From Leptospira sanjuanensis (GTDB lineage Bacteria; Spirochaetota; Leptospiria; Leptospirales; Leptospiraceae), in the NCBI RefSeq assembly GCF_022267375.1, contig NZ_JAIZBH010000001.1, positions 3,053,501 through 3,117,500 on the forward strand: a stretch of 64,000 nucleotides of DNA. The letters run 5' to 3'. The notes beneath the pieces were generated by a model. That model ran no database searches and was not told the origin of the DNA. It saw nothing but the letters and a program-made list of their open reading frames with translations. This document shows, piece by piece, positions 53,890 through 63,035 of this stretch; positions within the stretch are counted from its first letter, which is position 1; every line of letters begins with the position of its first letter. The position numbers and the translations under genes were made by a program.

Positions 53890-55653
53890 ATGAAAAAGCG
53901 GTTGATTGTTAAATTCTATTCTCCATTGATCCTACTGCTTACGTTCGTTACCGGTTGTTTAACCGGAGATCGTGGTAGTTCCTACGTTCTTCCTTTGTTG
54001 AATACTAATCTTTCCGTTGGAACGCCAAACCCATCAAATGGAACCGGGCCGGCATTTCAATATTCTTCCCCTTCGTTTCGGTTTGTTAAGAATGAAGCGA
54101 TCACGAGTTTTACGCCGACCACGTCGGATCTCATCGATCATTATTCAATTTCTCCGGCTCTGCCGAACGGAATGAGTTTCAATCCGTTGAACGGTGAAAT
54201 CGCGGGAACTCCCTCCTCCTCCGTAGCTCCGACCTCGTATCAAATCACGGCCTATAACTCTCAGGGAAATTCTTCTTCAATTTCTCTCGCTCTGGAAGTT
54301 CAGGCTTTGAATTGGGAGAATCAGTATTTTCTGAAAGGTTCCAATCTTCTTCTCAATCACTCGCTCGGCGTAAGCGTAGGAATCTCCAACGATACCATCG
54401 TTGCGGGTGCATACGGAGACACGGCGTTTTCTGGCGCCGCATACGTTTTTCGAAAAGTCGGAACTACATGGTCACAAGAAGCGTATCTAACCGCCCCGTT
54501 GCGTACGAATAGCGACGTATTCGGAATTAGCGTCGCTATTTCCGGAGATACAATCGTAATCGGCGCGCCTCTTGAAGACAGTAATCAGAATTTCATTTCT
54601 ACGACAGCCTCCTCCAACGAATCCCTGGTTTCCTCCGGAGCAGCCTACGTTTTTCGCAGATCGGGAGCGACTTGGAATTTTGAAGCGTTTCTCAAACCTT
54701 CCAACGCGGACGCAAACGATTCCTTCGGTCGTTTTGTCGCGATTGACGGAGACACAATCGTAGTCGGATCTCCGCGCGAAGCAAGTTTGGATCCGACAAT
54801 TCAAAGCGGTTCGAACGCGAGTTCCGATAACAGCGGAACAAACGTCGGAGCGGCTTACGTTTTCAGAAGAGTCGGAACTACATGGTCCCAGGAAGCGTAT
54901 CTCAAAGCACAAAATCCCGCCGCAAACGATCGATTCGGATCTGAAATCGGAATCTCCGGCGATACGATCATCGTAGGAATCAGTCAAGACGATGCGGGAT
55001 TTGCGAATTCAGGAGCCGCCCAAATTTTCACACGAGTCGGAACTACATGGACCCGCGAAGCCTTTCTCAAGGCGTCGAACGCGAACGCGAGCGATCAGTT
55101 TGGTGTTTCCGTCGGAATTTCAGGAAACACGGTGATTGTCGGAGCGTTCGGGCAATCCGCTAACGAAGGCGCCGCTTATATATTTGAACGAACGGGTAAC
55201 AACTGGTCGGAAATCGCAATCTTAAAGGCGCCTAACGCGGAAGCGAACGATCAGTTCGGAAAAGCCGTCGCCATTTACGGCGATACCGTGGCAATCGCCT
55301 CTCCTCGCGAATCGAACTCCGGCCAAACGATCCTAAACAAGGGCGTTCTTCCCGATCCGCTCGACAACGGTTCCTTGAATTCGGGAGCGGTTTACGTCTT
55401 TCAAAAAGATACGAATTGGATGTATCGCTCTTTTATCAAAACTTCCAATGCGGATCCAAGTGATCAAGTTTCCAACGCCACTGGCGGGCCAAGTACTCCC
55501 ATCGGAGAATACGGAAGCCTAGCGATGTACGGAGATCTCATCGCGCTCGGCGCGGCGGAAGAAAAAGGCTCACAAACGGTTTCCTCCCCGCTTGCACCGA
55601 CCGGAGACAATGCGAAAACGAAAGCCGGAGCCGTATACGTCTTTAATCGCTAA
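53890..55653 (+). CDS. FG-GAP repeat lipoprotein with Ig-like domain
   Basis: From ATG 53890 the product is 587 residues with lipoprotein signal MKKRLIVKFYSPLILLLTFVTGC. Residues 50-135 form a putative Ig-like domain of the He_PIG type (LIDHYSISPALPNGMSFNPLNGEIAGTPSSS). Then about seven FG-GAP-type blades follow, each with FGxSVxISGDTIVVGA and GAAYVFRRVGTTW, giving an integrin-alpha-like propeller. Such proteins are surface-exposed adhesin candidates in Leptospira; function here is inferred. Its 3' end overlaps the convergent AraC-type gene by 11 bases. Confidence 0.8.
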   Translation: MKKRLIVKFYSPLILLLTFVTGCLTGDRGSSYVLPLLNTNLSVGTPNPSNGTGPAFQYSSPSFRFVKNEAITSFTPTTSDLIDHYSISPALPNGMSFNPLNGEIAGTPSSSVAPTSYQITAYNSQGNSSSISLALEVQALNWENQYFLKGSNLLLNHSLGVSVGISNDTIVAGAYGDTAFSGAAYVFRKVGTTWSQEAYLTAPLRTNSDVFGISVAISGDTIVIGAPLEDSNQNFISTTASSNESLVSSGAAYVFRRSGATWNFEAFLKPSNADANDSFGRFVAIDGDTIVVGSPREASLDPTIQSGSNASSDNSGTNVGAAYVFRRVGTTWSQEAYLKAQNPAANDRFGSEIGISGDTIIVGISQDDAGFANSGAAQIFTRVGTTWTREAFLKASNANASDQFGVSVGISGNTVIVGAFGQSANEGAAYIFERTGNNWSEIAILKAPNAEANDQFGKAVAIYGDTVAIASPRESNSGQTILNKGVLPDPLDNGSLNSGAVYVFQKDTNWMYRSFIKTSNADPSDQVSNATGGPSTPIGEYGSLAMYGDLIALGAAEEKGSQTVSSPLAPTGDNAKTKAGAVYVFNR

Positions 55654-56848
55654 GTCTTTCCGTAAGTTCATAAGAAATATCTAATTCAGTTTTATAAATT
55701 TGTTTTTTTAAATCACGCGGAGGAACGCCGGCAAACTTGACCGAAGCCCGATGAAAAGAAGAAGGGGAATTAAACCCGCAGGCTAACGCGATTTCCAGAA
55801 GATTCAAATTCGATTCCTTAAGAATCATATTCTTCGCTTCTTCAAACCGATGATAGTTGATGAATTCCGGAAAATTCGACTTCTTATACTGATTCATAAA
55901 GTAAGAAGTCTGATGCACCGTAAGACCCAGATACGCCGCAAAATCCGGCAAACGAATTTCATCATCCAGAAAAACTTTTTCCTGTAGAAATCTTTCTACG
56001 CGATTTTCGATCATTTGCAAATTCACGCCTTCGAGCAGATTTTTTTTCTGTAAACTCTTGGCTTCAAGATGATCGTCGTAGCTCTCTTCGGTTAAAATAA
56101 TCGAATCAAATTTTGCTTCTCCATTGTGAAATGAAGAACTCTTCCAACTAAATCCCGGAAAATAAAACTGCAAAAAAAACAAGTATATTAAAGCGTAAAC
56201 ACACGCCATATAAGCGAATACTAAAATATCACTGGAAAAAACCTGGATTCCGTAAATTCGAGAACCGTACGCGCCTATTAGAACCGAACAAAAAAGGACG
56301 TAATTCAGATTGATTTTAGAAACCTTTTTTAAATAAACGGTTCGAACCACGAAATAGGACATTACCCCGAGAGCGACAATGATCAAAACATTCGTAAAAC
56401 AGATAGGGAAGACAAGATTTTTCGAGAAATAAGTTACGGAAAATAAAACGGGAAACACTATTAAAAGAAGGTTCGAATATTTTTCCGGTTTTTCGAACAT
56501 ATCCGCCACATGCAAATAATAGAATAAACTAGAGATGATGTTATATAATGAAATACTTAAGTATATTCCGAAAAAAATCCGATGTCCCAAACTCGGCTCG
56601 TAAAGAGCCGGGGAAATTATAAAATAAGTCGCTACATTATAACAAACCAAAGTCGCAAACACGCTCAAAGAAGTGGCGGCTCGCGCCAGATTCATGCGAA
56701 CCTTTCTATGTCTGTATAAATCGGAGAAACCCGAAAAAAGCGTCAAAATCAATGCGGCCGCCTGCATGGAAGCTGAGAAAGGGGATACATTCGCATCTAA
56801 AAATATGATGCGTTCAAACGTATCCCATAACGGTAAAATCACTTGCAT
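55643..56848 (-). CDS. Membrane-anchored AraC-family transcriptional regulator
   Basis: Residues 1-235 hold about seven hydrophobic segments (AALILTLFSGFSDLY, RAATSLSVFATLVCYNVATYFI, IFFGIYLSISLYNIISSLFYY and others), and residues 290-390 an AraC-type double helix-turn-helix (LPDFAAYLGLTVHQTSYFMNQY, FPEFINYHRFEEAKNMIL, NLLEIALACGFNSPSSFHRASVKFAGVPPRDL). It therefore probably senses a membrane or external signal and binds DNA directly. It is paralogous to the genes at 57203 and 59554. Confidence 0.85.
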   Translation of the reverse strand: MQVILPLWDTFERIIFLDANVSPFSASMQAAALILTLFSGFSDLYRHRKVRMNLARAATSLSVFATLVCYNVATYFIISPALYEPSLGHRIFFGIYLSISLYNIISSLFYYLHVADMFEKPEKYSNLLLIVFPVLFSVTYFSKNLVFPICFTNVLIIVALGVMSYFVVRTVYLKKVSKINLNYVLFCSVLIGAYGSRIYGIQVFSSDILVFAYMACVYALIYLFFLQFYFPGFSWKSSSFHNGEAKFDSIILTEESYDDHLEAKSLQKKNLLEGVNLQMIENRVERFLQEKVFLDDEIRLPDFAAYLGLTVHQTSYFMNQYKKSNFPEFINYHRFEEAKNMILKESNLNLLEIALACGFNSPSSFHRASVKFAGVPPRDLKKQIYKTELDISYELTERLSD

Positions 56849-56876
56849 CTGAATTCTCCCTGATTTTTCTTAAAGA

Positions 56877-57100
56877 TCATCCGGAAACGGTTTCCAATCG
56901 ATTTTTGACTTTCTTTCCCGGTTCTTTCGGAGTAATTCCGGCAAACTTCAACGAAGCTCGATGAAAGGAAGCGGTGGAATTAAAACCGCACATCAAAACG
57001 ATTTCCAACAAACTTAAATCACCGTCTCCCCTAACATTCGTTTCGCTACTTCGAAACGATAAAATCGGAGATCCCTCCGAAAAAACTCATAACGATCGCG
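56877..57100 (-). pseudogene. Remnant of a further AraC-family paralogue
   Basis: Reading the minus strand up to TGA at 56877-56879 gives GDLSLLEIVLMCGFNSTASFHRASLKFAGITPKEPG-type sequence, clearly the last helix-turn-helix of the neighbouring regulators. Just upstream, in another frame, lies FRRDLRFYRFEVAKRMLGE, matching their FPEFINYHRFEEAKNMIL. The two halves are separated by a frameshift, and nothing upstream remains of the membrane part. Confidence 0.8.
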
Positions 57101-57202
57101 TCGCGTGAACGCGGATCAAATAAGTCGGCGCCGCTTCGTGCAATCATACGAAGCCTTTTAGAAATTCTAACACAGTCATAGCTTCCCCGATCCCAATCTA
57201 TT

Positions 57203-58402
57203 TTAACCGGTGTTTTCCTGAAGTTCGAACGCGACTTCCATCAAAGCCTTTCTTTGAATTTCCTTTTTTAAATCCCGCGGAGGAATTCCCGTAAACTTAA
57301 TCGAAGCACGGTGAAACGAAGAAGGAGAATTAAATCCGCAGGCCAACGCGATCTCCAAAAGATTCAAATGAGTCTGATCGAGAATCATCTTCTTCGCCTC
57401 CTCCATACGGTGATAATTGATAAATTCGGGAAAATTGAGTTTCCTGTATTGATTCAGATAGAAGGAGGTCTGATGGACAGTCAGACCCAGATATGCCGCG
57501 AAATCGGGTAGACGTAGATCCTCGTCCGTATATTCCCTTTCTTTAATAAACTTTTCGATCCGGTTTTCGATCACTTGTAGATTCACGCCTTCCATCAGAT
57601 TCCTTCTTTGAATCTTTTCTTCGATAATCTCTTCGCTCGGATCGTTTGAAAACGACTTAAGACCGAAACTACGGAGTTGATCTTGTTCTCTCCAGGTAAA
57701 TCCGGGGAAATTATATTCCAAAACGAAGAAGTAAACCACGATATGCCCTGGAATCATACAAGCGATCAGCATCAGATCCGCCGAACGTATGGAAACGCCG
57801 TAATAGTGGAGCAGGAAGGTGACACACATCATCGCGTTCATAGCCGGGTAATTGAAATAAATTTTTGATTTTTTTAAACGGAAGATCGCATAAAGACCCC
57901 AAACACCGGTGGTTCCTTGAATCGCGAAACCGAGGATGTCGCCAAAACGTGTATAGGAATCCATATCGGGAAAAACGAAAGCGAGAATCAAAACGATCGG
58001 CAAACTGATCGTAGCACGGATACAATATACTTCCGGTTTTTTCAAAAGCCCCAAAAGATAGATCGTATAAAACATACCCCAAAGACAAGGAAGCACGTTG
58101 ATTCCGTAATAAAAACCGAAATAAATACGATGATAAAAGGCGGGATTTACTAAAGCGGGAGAGACAAGAAAGTTGATAGCGGCCGTGTTTAAAATGAGAC
58201 AACCGCAAACACTCAGCGCGACAAGGCCGCGAGTCAGATTCATTTCACTCTTTTTGAATCTATAAATCTCGGAGACACCGGTGATAAAACTCAGAGCGAT
58301 CGAACCCGCGTGAATACAAATTAAATACGGAGAAGCCTGATCGCTGAATAAAACGAAATCCCTAAATAGGTCAAACAACATCATAAACACATCCATCTGC
58401 AC
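57203..58402 (-). CDS. Membrane-anchored AraC-family transcriptional regulator (second paralogue)
   Basis: Same architecture as the gene at 55643: some seven membrane segments to residue 240, then a charged linker (EEIIEEKIQRRNLMEGVNLQVIENRIEKF) and an AraC HTH (LPDFAAYLGLTVHQTSFYLNQY, NLLEIALACGFNSPSSFHRASIKFTGIPPRDLKKEI). GTG 58402 aligns with the MQ start of its paralogue; ATG 58396 is an alternative. Strong identity in the HTH implies related operators. Confidence 0.85.
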   Translation of the reverse strand: MQMDVFMMLFDLFRDFVLFSDQASPYLICIHAGSIALSFITGVSEIYRFKKSEMNLTRGLVALSVCGCLILNTAAINFLVSPALVNPAFYHRIYFGFYYGINVLPCLWGMFYTIYLLGLLKKPEVYCIRATISLPIVLILAFVFPDMDSYTRFGDILGFAIQGTTGVWGLYAIFRLKKSKIYFNYPAMNAMMCVTFLLHYYGVSIRSADLMLIACMIPGHIVVYFFVLEYNFPGFTWREQDQLRSFGLKSFSNDPSEEIIEEKIQRRNLMEGVNLQVIENRIEKFIKEREYTDEDLRLPDFAAYLGLTVHQTSFYLNQYRKLNFPEFINYHRMEEAKKMILDQTHLNLLEIALACGFNSPSSFHRASIKFTGIPPRDLKKEIQRKALMEVAFELQENTG

Positions 58403-59553
58403 AAACTCTAAAATCCAAACTTTCTATAGTTTTATTTTTACTTGGAAACACACAGTGTTCCGACATTTCACTTCGATCGTCGAAAGGATTCTTTTCACAT
58501 GAAGAGATACGATTTGCGCCCAATATCTTTGTTTACATGTTCCAACTTTTCCGAGAATTCGGCTTTTTAGCGGGAACTCATTTCCCGGGAGATTTTTTTC
58601 GTATAGGAAACCGCCGTTTGTATTTTGAACGAACGTTTATTTTTATAGATACGCTCGTTTCTTGATTCTACGGTCATCTTTTTAAGGATCGCTTCTCCCG
58701 AAATAATTTTTTGCTAAAATTGTTAACCGAATTCAGTATTCGATCTATAATCATAAAGATCTTGCGTGACTTCTTTACGGAATCGATCAGCGACTTCGTT
58801 AAAAAAAGAATACCAGAATATATGTTGAACATCCCTTCAGTCTATAGATTGCGAGATATTCACGAGGTTGTTTCCAGGCTTTGGCTGAAAAACACATTCA
58901 GCTTTTTGAAAGTGGCATCTGCTTCCGATGACGGAGGAAACATGTCATCGGATCATTTCTTTTTATTGTCAAATTGAAACAAAATCCTCGAAACCAGGCA
59001 AAGATTGCCGCAGAATGGACCCGTCAATTTGACCGGATTTTCCATTTTCTTTTTTTATAACTTCGAATATATTAAATATAGATATTAAAGTTTTTTTAAA
59101 ATAAGAATTCGATAAAAATAGAATTCGAGTTACGGTTTCACACAACGCGACTTTTTCTTCTTTATTAAAGATTAGAACGATTATAGATCGGACTGAAACA
59201 AGACTTTTTGAAAGCGGAGCCATTTCGTTTAACAAAATTTGACATAAAAAATTCATGATTTATTTCGTTCTTTAAAATAACATTTTATACGATATACATT
59301 CCGATTTTTCTATTTAATTCAACTTATATCATGAAAAGACTTTTGCTTTATAACGAAGTAACTTCTTATCAACAACTTATTCCTTTGTCGTTCAAATCTT
59401 GCGAATCCAAATCGGCAAAATTCAGGCACATACGGAATCCGTTGCGTCGCTTCTAAATGAAGAAATAAATTTTTAAGCGTATCACATTAGAAATAGCTTT
59501 CTAAACGTCCAAATAAATCTGGGTATTAGGAAGAGGATGAGCAGGAGTGAGGG
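58403..59553. other. Long gene-free spacer between divergent AraC-type genes
   Basis: About 1150 AT-rich bases with no supported gene. Short frames at 58711-58977 and 58969-59256 lack a ribosome-binding site and recognisable protein features. It must hold the divergent promoters of the two regulators and may contain their operators, but no clear repeat of a binding site stands out. Confidence 0.45.
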
Positions 59554-60765
59554 ATGATTTTTTTCGCAGATTCGAATCTTTTAGTCTATATTACTTTGTT
59601 AAAGGACGGTTTTAACCGCTATTTAGAATATCTGTATTCAGCCAGTATCGTAATCAGCTTTTTAACCGGACTTTCCGGCTTTTACAAGGGTATTTACAAA
59701 GCCCAGAAGGATCGTTTAAACCTCGTGCGCGGGATCTTTTTGACCTGTGTTTGTTTTTTGATCCTAGGTCACGGCAAAGCGATTACGCTGATGACTACCT
59801 TCATCAACAGTCCGCTCAACCTCGAATATCGGATATTTTTCTCCTATTATTACGGATTTGCGGTAACTGCTTCGATCGTTTCCACATTGTATGTGATGCA
59901 TCTTTTCGGAGTTCTCCGGAATCCTCTCCGTTATTGCCTCTTTACATTCGCGTCTTTTCCGATCGTCTTTCTTACTTCGTTTATGATGGGAGATATACTT
60001 TCGATCGTCTATTTCGGAAAAACCGTTCTTTTTCTTCTTCAGATGTCCGCGGGAATTTTGACTTTGAGCTTTATCATCAAAAACAAGATGAAACGGATTT
60101 ATCTCAATTATCCGATTCAGAACTTTATATTATGCACCGCGCTTCTCATTCACACATACGGAATGGCGATTCAATCTCCTTTGGTGATGATGACCGCGCT
60201 TTCATTTACGGGATTCTTCGTGGTTTATTTCTTTATTCTGGAATACAATCATCCTGATTTCTGGAAGGTGGGCTTTTCCAGCGAGTTGATGGAAGCTAAA
60301 TCCGAGGATTCAAAGGCACAAACTCTGCAAACGCCCGGTTCTAAGAATTTAGTGGAACGTCTCGACATCGATCGAATCGAAACTAGAATTCAAAAATTCG
60401 TGGAAGACCGCGAATATTTAGACGAAGAAATTCGTTTGTCCGATTTTTCCGCGTATATCGGAGTTTCTCTTCATCAAGCTTCCTATTATCTGAACAATTA
60501 TAAGGATCTCAGCTTTACGGACTTCTTGAGTTTTCATCGTTTGGAAGAAGCCGGAAAAATGATCCAGCAACGGCCTGAAATCAATCTTTTGGAAGTAGCT
60601 CTCGCAAGCGGTTTCAATTCGCCTTCCTCTTTTCGAAGAGCTTGTTTGAAATTTGCGGGAAAACCTCCAAAAGAATTCAGAAATCATATTCTTCAAAAGG
60701 CTGCTCTCACAGGAGCCGCAGATTCACAATCGATGGCATTGGAATTTCAAAACCAACTCGGATAA
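59554..60765 (+). CDS. Membrane-anchored AraC-family transcriptional regulator (third paralogue)
   Basis: ATG 59554 has AGGAG six bases upstream. The 403-residue product has multiple N-terminal membrane helices (SASIVISFLTGLSGFYKG, GIFLTCVCFLILGHGKAITLM, LLQMSAGILTLSFII) and a C-terminal AraC HTH (LSDFSAYIGVSLHQASYYLNNY, NLLEVALASGFNSPSSFRRACLKFAGKPPKEF). More diverged than the other two, and orientated oppositely. A terminator-like hairpin follows. Confidence 0.85.
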   Translation: MIFFADSNLLVYITLLKDGFNRYLEYLYSASIVISFLTGLSGFYKGIYKAQKDRLNLVRGIFLTCVCFLILGHGKAITLMTTFINSPLNLEYRIFFSYYYGFAVTASIVSTLYVMHLFGVLRNPLRYCLFTFASFPIVFLTSFMMGDILSIVYFGKTVLFLLQMSAGILTLSFIIKNKMKRIYLNYPIQNFILCTALLIHTYGMAIQSPLVMMTALSFTGFFVVYFFILEYNHPDFWKVGFSSELMEAKSEDSKAQTLQTPGSKNLVERLDIDRIETRIQKFVEDREYLDEEIRLSDFSAYIGVSLHQASYYLNNYKDLSFTDFLSFHRLEEAGKMIQQRPEINLLEVALASGFNSPSSFRRACLKFAGKPPKEFRNHILQKAALTGAADSQSMALEFQNQLG

Positions 60766-60779
60766 CATCTCGACGTTTT

Positions 60780-60823
60780 CTCCTCTTTGCCGAGCCTAAG
60801 GTTCAACAAACTCGGCAGAGGAG
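60780..60823 (+). terminator. Terminator-like hairpin after the third AraC-type gene
   Basis: Arms CTCCTCTTTGCCGAG (60780-60794) and CTCGGCAGAGGAG (60811-60823) pair with a two-base bulge and a 16-base loop, 15 bases after the stop. Confidence 0.55.
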
Positions 60824-60921
60824 AGAAATATACGCCACTTCACCGTCAAAATCTGCGAACTGCGGAAAAAGCAGACCTAACCGTATTTCGGACTCAGAAC
60901 TTTATAAAAACTGAATATTTT

Positions 60922-61551
60922 CTATCTATTGCAATTCATCTTATTGCGGATGATGGAACATTCCTTTTTCTTTTTACCGATCGTTAAAAAACCTTCGGCG
61001 CTTTCTCCGTCGTCGAAAAACCTTCCGCTAAAAACGGCGCCGTTTGCGAATCGATACGTTCCGGTCCCTACCTTCTTGTCATTTTGAAAATAACCGGAAT
61101 ATTTGTCGCCGTCGCGGTAGTGTATATTCCCGAAACCATGTCGCTTATCATTTTTGAAACTTCCGGAATACGCTTCGCCCGAATCGTAGACGTAAATCCC
61201 GCTTCCGTCCTTACAATTGCCGCTTTTGCATCCGGGGGAGGAACCTACATATGCGGATAATGATTTCGTTTCCTTTTTGGGAGATGAGGGGTGATTTTCG
61301 TCCGAGTGCGATTCTTCGGACTCGACGTATTTTTTCGGCTGCCCCTGTGCGTCTTCTTGAAAGAACTTTCTTTCCTTCAATTCCGGTTCCAAGTCCAGAT
61401 CTTCTTTCTTTTTGGAACCGATCGTTTTGGAAGTTTCCTTTTTAGGAGCGTTCTTATTCTTCTTTCCGCAGGCAACGGACGTGAAGACGAAAAGGAGAAC
61501 GATTCCTAACGTTAGAATTCTTTGTTGTCCGGTTCGCCCCGAAACCATCAT
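60922..61551 (-). CDS. MORN-repeat lipoprotein
   Basis: The N-terminus has a lipoprotein signal ending LLFVFTSVACGK. A Lys/Glu-rich disordered spacer runs to about residue 100. Then come at least three MORN repeats: GSGIYVYDSGEAYSGSFKND, GFGNIHYRDGDKYSGYFQND and GTGTYRFANGAVFSGRFFDD. The end has a Cys pair (KKECSIIRNKMNC). MORN repeats mediate membrane or protein contacts; the partner is unknown. An alternative start is the second Met codon. Confidence 0.8.
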   Translation of the reverse strand: MMVSGRTGQQRILTLGIVLLFVFTSVACGKKNKNAPKKETSKTIGSKKKEDLDLEPELKERKFFQEDAQGQPKKYVESEESHSDENHPSSPKKETKSLSAYVGSSPGCKSGNCKDGSGIYVYDSGEAYSGSFKNDKRHGFGNIHYRDGDKYSGYFQNDKKVGTGTYRFANGAVFSGRFFDDGESAEGFLTIGKKKKECSIIRNKMNCNR

Positions 61552-61677
61552 CGCCCTCCATTCTAAGCTCTTGTTTAGAATATCGGATGAAGACGCCTTC
61601 CGGAAAAGTTTCCGAATCGGATTCCTTCCCGGCGTTTCGTTTTTTTTCGATCTTACTACGAGTGGAAAAAGTATCGG

Positions 61678-62886
61678 TTACGCATTCTTCTTCAAATGAA
61701 TTACGCTGATTTCGGATGGTGCGCCGAGTCGAATCGGCGGTCCCCAATATCCGGTGCCTCGGCTCACGTAAATCCAAGTGTCCTTGTGCTTATGCAAACC
61801 GGCGACGAACTTCTGCGCGAGATAGATCAGAAGATTTCCCGGAAAATATTGTCCGCCGTGCGTATGACCGGAAAGCTGAAGATTGAATCCGGCGGCCGCT
61901 CCTTCAAAGACGCTGTTCGGCTGGTGTGCAAGAAGAATCTTATAGTCCGATCGTTCTCCGCCCCTCATCGCTTGATGCGGATCGGTTTTATGTTCTGCGA
62001 TGATCGTTCCCGCTTTGAGATCGGTCACACCCGCGAGAGTCACGTTCGCCTTTCCATGTTCGAGAATTTGATTTTCGTTTAACAAAACTTGAATGCCGTG
62101 TTTCTGCAATTCTCGGATCCAGGAAAGAGCGCCCGAATAGTATTCGTGATTTCCGGTTACGAAGAAGGTTCCGTGTTTGGATTTCAGATCCGCGAGCGGA
62201 GTGATATGATGTCCGAGTTTGCTCACAGGTCCGTCGACCAAGTCCCCCGTAATCGCGACAAGATCCGGTTCGAGTTCGTTGACCCTTCTTACCACCGATT
62301 CGAGAAATCCCTTTTTGATCGTAGGTCCGATATGAATGTCCGAGATTTGGACGATCCGAAAACCGTCCAAGGAAGAATGCAGATTCTCCTCTAGGACGTC
62401 GACGGAAATCACCTTCAGTTTGCGATGCGCCTGATAAAATCCGATCCCCGTCAATCCGCCCGCAAGCCCGATCACGGAAAAACTGAGAAGTCGGTTTAAA
62501 AATTCTTTCCTTTCGATTAGGTCGACCCCGGTCGCTTCCGTTCCGGATTCGGACATAGGAAGGAATGTCGTGATCCCTCCGATCGATGCTGCGGTTATAT
62601 CCTTCAACAAAACGAGACTGAATAAGATCGTAAAAAAACCTAACCCCGTAAAGGCGAGATAGGAAAACGCGGTTTGAACCGATTCCTGACGCGAAGTCAA
62701 GCTGATGTAATAACTGACCGGAATGCTCAAGGTGAATAATAAGATCAAACCCCAGGCGAGCCAAGAAATCCAAGCTTGAGTCCCTAAAGCCGGAATCAAA
62801 CGAAAACCCGTATACGTGTAACCCAACGCGATGATGAGGGTAAATACGGAAAGAAAGATAAGAAAACGAGACAACTGATTTTCCAT
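61678..62886 (-). CDS. Membrane-bound metallophosphoesterase
   Basis: Residues 1-145 contain about four transmembrane helices; residues 170-400 are a calcineurin-like phosphoesterase with every metal motif: [11 protein letters not shown] (DxH), AITGDLVDG (GDxxD), [11 protein letters not shown] (GNHE), LLAHQPNSV (H), and [13 protein letters not shown] (GHxH). The layout equals YkuE/YaeI-type phosphodiesterases tethered to the membrane, some of which act on UDP-sugar lipids; the substrate here is not determined. Initiates at ATG 62886. Confidence 0.9.
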   Translation of the reverse strand: MENQLSRFLIFLSVFTLIIALGYTYTGFRLIPALGTQAWISWLAWGLILLFTLSIPVSYYISLTSRQESVQTAFSYLAFTGLGFFTILFSLVLLKDITAASIGGITTFLPMSESGTEATGVDLIERKEFLNRLLSFSVIGLAGGLTGIGFYQAHRKLKVISVDVLEENLHSSLDGFRIVQISDIHIGPTIKKGFLESVVRRVNELEPDLVAITGDLVDGPVSKLGHHITPLADLKSKHGTFFVTGNHEYYSGALSWIRELQKHGIQVLLNENQILEHGKANVTLAGVTDLKAGTIIAEHKTDPHQAMRGGERSDYKILLAHQPNSVFEGAAAGFNLQLSGHTHGGQYFPGNLLIYLAQKFVAGLHKHKDTWIYVSRGTGYWGPPIRLGAPSEISVIHLKKNA

Positions 62887-63035
62887 TACTTAAATAAGAC
62901 CGGAAAAAACGCGGGAAGTTTCTTTTCAGATTCAATTCCTGTCGATGTCAAGTTATACTTTGCCATTTTCAGATCCTAGAATATTCCCAAACCCTTGACG
63001 AACCTCGTAATTCCTGTAGTATTGACAGAATATCT

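Noticed and set aside
58711..59256. Two short frames in the spacer between AraC-type genes
   Set aside because: No ribosome-binding site, unusual composition, no recognisable motif; the region reads as regulatory or empty AT-rich DNA.
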